A stretch of DNA of 18,784 nt from Halonatronomonas sp964558325 (lineage in GTDB: Bacteria > Bacillota > Halanaerobiia > Halanaerobiales > Halarsenatibacteraceae), in NCBI GenBank assembly GCA_964558325.1, contig CAZLCX010000038.1, positions 1 to 18,784 of the forward strand. Reading direction: 5' to 3'. Both the position numbers and the translations under genes were made by a program. The notes below the pieces were generated by a model that searched no databases, was not told the origin of the DNA, and worked only from the letters and a program-made list of their open reading frames with translations. Below, piece after piece: positions 14,225-18,784 of the stretch (within the stretch, counting starts at the first letter, position 1; each line of letters starts with the position of its first letter).

Positions 14225-15586
14225 ATGTCAGAATTTAATGTACCTGAGTATAAACTTTCTGAAGATTTTATTTTCGGAACAGCAACTTCTTCCTATCAGA
14301 TAGAAGGAGCCTGGGATCAAGATGGCAAAGGTGAATCTATTTGGGATCGTTTTTCTCATCAGAAAGGAAATGTTTTAAATGAAGATACTGGCGATGTAGC
14401 TTGTGATCATTATAATCGTTTCAAAGAAGATATTGCTTTAATGAAAAAGTTAAATTTAGACTCTTATAGATTTTCTATTTCATGGCCCCGGGTTTTACCT
14501 AAAGGATATGGAGAAGTTAATCAGGCGGGTTTAGATTTTTATAAAGAACTGGTAGATGAACTACTGGCAGCAGATATTGAACCAGCAATTACTCTTTATC
14601 ACTGGGATCTTCCCCAGGCACTTCAGGAAGAAGGAGGATGGGAAAATAGAGATACTGTAAATTATTTTGTAGAATATGCTGAATTACTCTTTAAAGAACT
14701 TGGAGATAAAGTAGATAAATGGATTACTCATAATGAGCCCTGGGTAACTTCCTTTTTAGGTAATTATTTTGGCGAGCATGCTCCTGGAAAAAATGATCTT
14801 TCAGCTGCAATCCAGGTAGCTCATAATATATTAACTTCACATGGAAAAGCAGTCAAAAAATTTAGAGAGATGAATCTATCTGGAGAAATAGGCATTACCC
14901 TTGATTTACATGCAATCTATCCAGTTAGTCAGACTGAAGCGGACATTGAAGCAGCAGATTTAGAAGACGCTTTTTCTAACCGCTGGTTTTTAGATCCAGT
15001 CTTCAAAGGTAGATATCCAGAAAATCTCTTAAATAAATTTAAAGACAATTTCAATAAACCGGTTATTGAGGCTGAAGATATGGAACTTATCAGTCAGGAA
15101 ATAGATTTTCTCGGGATAAATTATTATACCAGACATGTAATTGAAGCTGATAAATCAGCTAATGCAGATGAAATATTTGATTATAAACATGTTAAAATGA
15201 TAGGCAACCCCCACACTGAGATGGGCTGGGAGGTTTATCCTGATGGACTATATGATCTTTTAGTTCAAGTAAAAGAGAAATATACAGATAAACCATTATA
15301 TATAACAGAAAATGGTCGAGCCAGTGAAGATAAAGTTGATGAGTATGGTAGAGTTAATGATAAAGATAGAATAGATTATTATGCCAGCCATTTAAAGGCA
15401 GTTGAGAGAGCAATTAAGAGTGGAGTTTCAGTAGCAGGTTATTATGCCTGGTCTCTAATGGATAACTTTGAATGGGCCTGGGGTTATACAAGGCGTTTTG
15501 GTTTAATTTATGTTGACTTTGAAACCAAAGAAAGAATTTTAAAAGATAGTGCCAGATGGTATAGTCAGGTTATTAGAAACAATTAA
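14225..15586 (+). CDS. glycoside hydrolase family 1 beta-glucosidase, cytoplasmic
   Basis: Hydrolyses beta-glucosides such as cello-oligosaccharides by a retaining mechanism. 453 residues from ATG 14225, eight bases after AAAGGA (14211-14216); the in-frame ATG at 14216 overlaps that site. A single TIM barrel spans the protein: FGTATSSYQIEGAW at the N terminus, acid/base Glu171 in THNEPW, nucleophile Glu362 in YITENGRA. The aglycone/glycone motif NFEWAWGYTRRFG has the Glu-Trp pair of enzymes acting on free sugars, not the Ser/Lys/Tyr set of 6-phospho-beta-glucosidases. This agrees with import by an ABC transporter rather than a PTS. No signal peptide. It is the last gene before the strong terminator at 15616-15650. 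Confidence 0.96.
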   Translation: MSEFNVPEYKLSEDFIFGTATSSYQIEGAWDQDGKGESIWDRFSHQKGNVLNEDTGDVACDHYNRFKEDIALMKKLNLDSYRFSISWPRVLPKGYGEVNQAGLDFYKELVDELLAADIEPAITLYHWDLPQALQEEGGWENRDTVNYFVEYAELLFKELGDKVDKWITHNEPWVTSFLGNYFGEHAPGKNDLSAAIQVAHNILTSHGKAVKKFREMNLSGEIGITLDLHAIYPVSQTEADIEAADLEDAFSNRWFLDPVFKGRYPENLLNKFKDNFNKPVIEAEDMELISQEIDFLGINYYTRHVIEADKSANADEIFDYKHVKMIGNPHTEMGWEVYPDGLYDLLVQVKEKYTDKPLYITENGRASEDKVDEYGRVNDKDRIDYYASHLKAVERAIKSGVSVAGYYAWSLMDNFEWAWGYTRRFGLIYVDFETKERILKDSARWYSQVIRNN

Positions 15587-15615
15587 TAAATTTAATAAAA
15601 ATTAATTTATAGTAA

Positions 15616-15650
15616 CTGGCCAATATTTTATTGGCCAGGTTTAATTTTGT
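15616..15650 (+). terminator. rho-independent terminator of the sugar cluster
   Basis: A perfect 10-pair stem (CTGGCCAATA, loop TTT, TATTGGCCAG at 15616-15638) is followed by GTTTAATTTTGT. It lies 30 bases after the GH1 stop and separates the long cluster from the epimerase gene. Confidence 0.88.
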
Positions 15651-15664
15651 AACTGTTGATGCCA

Positions 15665-15694
15665 AAGATATCATAATAATTGTTATGATATCTT
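15665..15694 (+). promoter_or_regulatory. 30-bp dyad, candidate operator upstream of galM
   Basis: AAGATATCATAA (15665-15676) is the exact reverse complement of TTATGATATCTT (15683-15694). Including the centre TAATTG, 14 of 15 base pairs across the dyad axis match. No U-tract follows, so it is not a normal terminator. It sits 86 bases before the epimerase start, where a dimeric regulator would fit. The regulator is not identifiable. Confidence 0.5.
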
Positions 15695-15779
15695 AAAAAT
15701 TTATTAGTTGATAAATAAAATGAGCTATTGATGTTAGTATAAAAAGAATTGATTTGTTATATTTATAGGAGAGATATAG

Positions 15780-16838
15780 ATGACAGTAATTACAAAAGAA
15801 AATTTTGGGACTCTTACAGATGGAAGAGAGGTAAAGCTATTTAGTCTGGAGAACAGTAATAAAATGAAGGCTGAAATTATTGAATATGGCGGTATTCTTG
15901 TTCGTTTGATAGTTCCTCTAGAGGATGAATCTTTGAGAGATGTTGTTTTAGGCTATAACAAACTTAAATATTACATAAAGGATAAGAATTATTTTGGAGC
16001 TCTTATCGGCAGATACGGCAATAGAATTGGTGGTGCCTCTTACTATTATCAGGGGAAGCAGTATCAACTGGATAGTAATCTGAATGGCAACTGTCTTCAT
16101 GGTGGTCCTTCAGGATTTAATAAACGACTATGGACTGGCAGGACTATTGAAGATAAAACCGGTGAGGCTTTAGTAATGAGTTATAATAGTTTTGAAAGTG
16201 AAGGTGGTTTTCCAGGCAACTTAGAAGTTGAAGTAATTATTAGATTAACTGAAAATAATGAGATTAGTTTTGAATATAAGGCTGAAACTGATCAGCCTAC
16301 CCCTGTTAATTTAACTCACCACAGTTACTTTAATTTAAATGGTGAAGATAATGGAGAAATTCTTGACCACAAATTATTGATTAATGGTGATAAGATTACA
16401 GAACTGAATCAAAATATGGTGCCTACTGGTAATTTTAAGCAGGTTGCCGGGACTGTTTTTGATTTTAGAGAATTAAAAACTATTGGTCAGGATATTAATC
16501 AGAGAGTTAAACAGTTAGAAATTGCCGGTGGTTATGATCATAACTGGGTTTTAAACACATCTGGTGATTATATGAATTACGCTGCCATGGCAGTTTCTGG
16601 TGATGAAAAATTAAAGATGAAAATATTTACAACTAAGCCAGGGCTGCAATTTTATAGTGGTAATAATATTAGTCCGGCTGGGCCTGGTAAATCTGGTAAA
16701 TTTTATAAAAATAGAGAAGGATTTTGTCTTGAAACTCAATTTTATCCTGATTCACCAAATCAGAATCATTTTCCTAATTCAATTTTAAAGCCAAATGAAA
16801 TTTATAAGCATAAAACCATCTATAGTTTTTATCAATAA
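15780..16838 (+). CDS. galM: aldose 1-epimerase (mutarotase)
   Basis: Interconverts alpha and beta anomers of aldoses (glucose, galactose, xylose) in the cytoplasm; retaining glycosidases release the beta anomer, so it links GH1/GH3 hydrolysis to isomerase or kinase. 352 residues, the usual GalM length. Expected residues are present: GRYGNRIGGA, His107 in CLHGGPSGF, His181 in LTHHSYFNL (acid), Asp253 in GGYDHNWV and Glu318 in CLETQFYPDSPNQ (base). TAGGAGAG lies nine to ten bases before the ATG. It is separated from the GH1 gene by a terminator and the 30-bp dyad, so it is probably transcribed on its own. I found no convincing promoter hexamers in the 85 bases before it. Confidence 0.96.
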   Translation: MTVITKENFGTLTDGREVKLFSLENSNKMKAEIIEYGGILVRLIVPLEDESLRDVVLGYNKLKYYIKDKNYFGALIGRYGNRIGGASYYYQGKQYQLDSNLNGNCLHGGPSGFNKRLWTGRTIEDKTGEALVMSYNSFESEGGFPGNLEVEVIIRLTENNEISFEYKAETDQPTPVNLTHHSYFNLNGEDNGEILDHKLLINGDKITELNQNMVPTGNFKQVAGTVFDFRELKTIGQDINQRVKQLEIAGGYDHNWVLNTSGDYMNYAAMAVSGDEKLKMKIFTTKPGLQFYSGNNISPAGPGKSGKFYKNREGFCLETQFYPDSPNQNHFPNSILKPNEIYKHKTIYSFYQ

Positions 16839-16908
16839 GAACTCAAATATTTAGGATGATTGTATTAATATAGAGTTCCTCAATATTATAAATTCCTTCT
16901 TAATTTAA

Positions 16909-16941
16909 AGAGTTCAACAACTCTATCTTATATTTTTGTTT
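16909..16941 (+). terminator. terminator of galM
   Basis: AGAGTT (16909-16914), loop CAAC, AACTCT (16919-16924), then ATCTTATATTTTTGTTT. The stem is six pairs and AT-rich, so efficiency is uncertain. A related pair of arms, GAACTC (16839-16844) and GAGTTC (16873-16878), lies upstream and could compete for pairing. Confidence 0.55.
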
Positions 16942-17102
16942 ACATAAAAAAATAATTAAATTTTTACATAAATAAATTATTATATTTGCAGGATAAATTT
17001 AGTTTATCGATAATAATATAAGAGATAAGTAAATTGTCATTATAATAAAGTAGATTTTAACTTTTCAAGAAATTGCAACTTTGTTATTAAGGAATGATAA
17101 AT

Positions 17103-17861
17103 ATGACTGTAAAGTTTGAAATGTGGAGCTATTTTCACTACTTTATGATAATCTTCCCATTTGTTCTGGCTATTGTTCTATATGCTTTTACTAGAAATAA
17201 TGAGTTTTCTTTACAACGGAATATTGCTATAGTAATGGGAATTATCCTGGTGATTATTTTATTAATAAGGCAGGTTTATATATTTAATACAGAAGGAGGA
17301 TTTAATCCAGAGGTTTTTCCCTTCCAGGTCTGTCATTTTGCAAAGTTTATATTGTTAGTGGTTGCTATTAATCATAGATATCGAGTAATTGGAGCGATGG
17401 CCTGGTGTTTAAATTTTCCTGCAGGATTATTCTCTGTTATTTTTGCTGATGGACTGGAAAATTACGCTAATTTATTAAATCCCCAGGCATTAGCATACAT
17501 TACAGGGCATATGTTGATTGTTGCAATGGGTCTCTATCTATTATTGATTAAGATGATTAAAATTAAATTAAAGACTCTTTTTAAAATGTATAAAGTTGTC
17601 GGGTTACTTTATTTATTTTCTGTTTTAGTAAATAATTGGTTTATTGATATTTTTAATGAAAAGTCAAATTATTTTTATACCTATACACCAGAAAAGGGGA
17701 CTCCACTTGAGACTTTATTTAATTTAGGTTCAAATATCAATGTTTTAGGTATTACATTTAATCCGATTTACCTAATAGCCCTTGCAGCGATTGGAGTAAT
17801 ATTCATGTTTATAATGTATTTAATTGCAAAAGTTCGTTATTTTTCTGTGACTAATAAATAG
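17103..17861 (+). CDS. YwaF/TMEM164-type integral membrane protein
   Basis: A 252-residue protein with about six or seven membrane segments. I chose ATG 17103 because AAGGA (17089-17093) is nine bases before it; the in-frame ATG at 17094 touches that site. It resembles the YwaF family (bacterial relatives of TMEM164): FPFQVCHFAKF with Cys77-His78 in the third segment, LNFPAGLF, a conserved His136 in TGHML, and NYFYTY before the last segments. The animal member TMEM164 is described as an acyltransferase, but activity of bacterial members is not established and I claim none. It stands alone between a weak terminator and a gene-free stretch. Its low-complexity hydrophobic composition makes the family call moderate. 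Confidence 0.65.
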   Translation: MTVKFEMWSYFHYFMIIFPFVLAIVLYAFTRNNEFSLQRNIAIVMGIILVIILLIRQVYIFNTEGGFNPEVFPFQVCHFAKFILLVVAINHRYRVIGAMAWCLNFPAGLFSVIFADGLENYANLLNPQALAYITGHMLIVAMGLYLLLIKMIKIKLKTLFKMYKVVGLLYLFSVLVNNWFIDIFNEKSNYFYTYTPEKGTPLETLFNLGSNINVLGITFNPIYLIALAAIGVIFMFIMYLIAKVRYFSVTNK

Positions 17862-18254
17862 TCAGAAGAAGAGTTTAGTTACTTATATAAGCCTTTTGTA
17901 TAATTAAAAACCATTAAAATAAGAAGAAATCCTGAGAATATAAAAAAGTAATAATATAATGACCTGTCTTTGGTTTCAAGAAATATTAATCAAGAATAGC
18001 ATATAATTATTTAATAATAAGGTATATGAGCAGCGATTTAATGTGATATCCAATTCTGTGATTCAATAACCATTATATAGATATTATATTTGGTTGCGTC
18101 ATTATGTCGTGATTATTTTTTTTTGTTTTTATAGATGACCATTACAGCACTCTTTTACGGATATAATTAATATTGTAAAATCAACTTAAGATAACAATTT
18201 TTTATTTAAAAGTTTATTTTAATTAAATTAATTTCAAAAATAGGAGGTAATAAA
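17862..18254. other. gene-free intergenic stretch of about 390 bp
   Basis: No reading frame of useful length with a ribosome site is visible on either strand. It holds copy 2 of the 44-bp element (17945-17988). TATAAT at 18162-18167, 88 bases before csbD, is a possible -10 box, but there is no good -35 at 16-18 bases, so csbD may use an alternative sigma factor or another site. A T-run lies at 18117-18124. No clear terminator follows the membrane protein gene. Confidence 0.6.
17945..17988. repeat. 44-bp dispersed element, copy 2
   Basis: Gap-free match to 1737-1780 at 38 of 44 positions. On the minus strand TTGAAA (plus 17974-17979) and TATTAT (plus 17951-17956) are again exactly 17 bases apart. 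A transcript from here would start near 17944 and run leftward, antisense to the end of the YwaF-type gene; no minus-strand gene is visible there. Confidence 0.75.
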
Positions 18255-18452
18255 ATGGATAAAAATTTTTTGAAAGGAAAATGGAAGCAAGTTAAAGGTG
18301 ATGTAAAGTCTAGGTGGGGAAAATTAACTGATGATGACCTCAAAGAAATAGAAGGTAATCGTGAAAAATTAATTGGAAAGATTCAAGAAAGATATGGTAT
18401 AAATAAAGAACAAGCAGAAAGAGAATATAACGAGTGGGAAAATCGTATGTAA
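18255..18452 (+). CDS. CsbD family stress-response protein
   Basis: A 65-residue soluble, highly charged protein of the CsbD family. The N-terminal FLKGKWKQVKGDVKSRWGKLTDDDL and the following EIEGNREKLIGKIQERYG match the family hallmark almost throughout, including the Trp residues and the K-G-(D/K) repeats. CsbD is a general-stress protein in Bacillus; its molecular function is unknown. AGGAGG at 18242-18247 lies seven bases before the ATG. A 53-residue DUF1328 membrane protein follows 30 bases downstream and ends in a terminator, so the two probably form a small stress operon; such genes are often found together in other bacteria. The protein is predicted to be mostly helical. Confidence 0.93.
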   Translation: MDKNFLKGKWKQVKGDVKSRWGKLTDDDLKEIEGNREKLIGKIQERYGINKEQAEREYNEWENRM

Positions 18453-18482
18453 TTTCATTATTTAAAATAAGGAGAGGATTAT

Positions 18483-18644
18483 ATGTTGCAATATGCTATT
18501 ATTTTTCTAGTAATTTCAATTATTGCAGGTTTTTTTGGTTTCAGAGGTGTGGCGGGTGCTTCTGCAACAATCGCTAAGGTTCTTTTCGCTGTATTTCTCA
18601 TTCTTTTTGTTTTAACACTTATATTTGGTGGGATAGCAATCTGA
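18483..18644 (+). CDS. DUF1328 family small membrane protein
   Basis: A 53-residue, two-helix membrane protein. AAGGAGAGG lies eight to nine bases before ATG 18483, and the stop is TGA 18642-18644. The sequence starts MLQYAIIFLVISIIAG, continues GFFGFRGVAGASATIAKVLF and ends in a second hydrophobic helix closing GGIAI; the FGF.G.A..SA.IAK.LF pattern between the helices is the DUF1328 (YtjA-like) hallmark. Length matches the family (50-60 residues). Function is unknown; family members often neighbour CsbD or other stress genes, as here, and may help protect the envelope. It is probably co-transcribed with the CsbD gene. Confidence 0.88.
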   Translation: MLQYAIIFLVISIIAGFFGFRGVAGASATIAKVLFAVFLILFVLTLIFGGIAI

Positions 18645-18685
18645 CAGGGCTAAGCCAATTAGAAAATAATAATATAAAACTATCT

Positions 18686-18728
18686 AAGTGGCTGAGTCAT
18701 TATAAAGGGCTTAAGCCACTTGATTTTT
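18686..18728 (+). terminator. rho-independent terminator after the CsbD/DUF1328 pair
   Basis: AAGTGGCT (18686-18693) pairs perfectly with AGCCACTT (18714-18721), followed by GATTTTTTT. The 20-nt loop contains part of a second palindrome, GGCTTAAGCC, which offers an alternative fold. Confidence 0.75.
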
Positions 18729-18784
18729 TTGGGTTTAACTGGATAAAATAGGTACTGTCAAAAATATAAGTAAAAAAGAATTTT

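Noticed and set aside
16839..16878. GAACTC/GAGTTC inverted arms after galM as a riboswitch or attenuator
   Set aside because: Six-base arms 28 bases apart in AT-rich DNA downstream of a gene, with no conserved core; more likely chance or an alternative pairing of the terminator arms.
17862..18254. Hidden small gene or structured RNA in the long gap
   Set aside because: I looked for ribosome sites followed by start codons and for GC-rich stems on both strands and found none convincing; only the repeated element stands out.
1..18784. CRISPR array, tRNA, rRNA, insertion sequence or prophage genes
   Set aside because: No regularly spaced repeats, no cloverleaf-type sequence noticed, and no transposase or integrase motif in any frame with a gene-like start.

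Overview
The window looks like a chromosomal segment of a low-GC, AT-rich anaerobic Firmicute, most likely one of the Halanaerobiales (Halanaerobium-like). This is inference from gene content and sequence style: strong AGGAGG ribosome sites, sigma-A-type promoters, single-cluster ferredoxin, and a transporter binding protein with a plain Sec signal peptide and no lipoprotein cysteine, which fits the two-membrane envelope of that order. There is no rRNA, tRNA, CRISPR array, transposase or phage gene.

Positions 1-1740 hold small housekeeping genes: an RDD membrane protein on the plus strand, then a cold-shock protein and a ferredoxin on the minus strand, each with a recognisable promoter or terminator. 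From 1910 to about 15650 lies one long plus-strand catabolic cluster. It starts at a perfect consensus promoter (TTGACA-N17-TATAAT) with a TTAA-rich palindrome just downstream of it, and ends at a strong rho-independent terminator. Gene order is: ROK repressor (XylR-like), GH3 beta-xylosidase/beta-glucosidase, xylose isomerase, xylulokinase, a five-gene oligopeptide-type ABC transporter (binding protein, two permeases, two ATPases), the relic of an aldo/keto reductase, and a GH1 beta-glucosidase. A separate aldose 1-epimerase follows. Read together: short beta-linked xylo- or gluco-oligosaccharides are captured outside the cytoplasmic membrane, imported intact, cut inside the cell by GH3 and GH1 (neither has a signal peptide), the sugars are mutarotated by GalM, and xylose enters the pentose phosphate pathway through XylA and XylB. 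The substrate assignment is inferred from context.

Positions 16839-18784 hold a YwaF/TMEM164-type membrane protein, a roughly 390-bp gene-free stretch, a CsbD-family stress protein and a 53-residue DUF1328 membrane protein, closed by a terminator.

The least expected observations are: (1) a 44-bp sequence present twice (1737-1780 and 17945-17988, 38 of 44 identical) that carries a well-spaced minus-strand promoter; one copy drives the ferredoxin, the other faces no gene; (2) an in-frame aldo/keto reductase remnant between the transporter and the GH1 gene; (3) a nearly perfect 30-bp dyad upstream of the epimerase; (4) hairpins on both sides of the binding-protein gene, one of which encloses a three-codon ORF behind a perfect ribosome site; (5) non-canonical residues after the Walker B glutamate in both transporter ATPases. 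I did not find a clearly new multi-gene system; most of the window is a well-formed sugar-utilisation locus.
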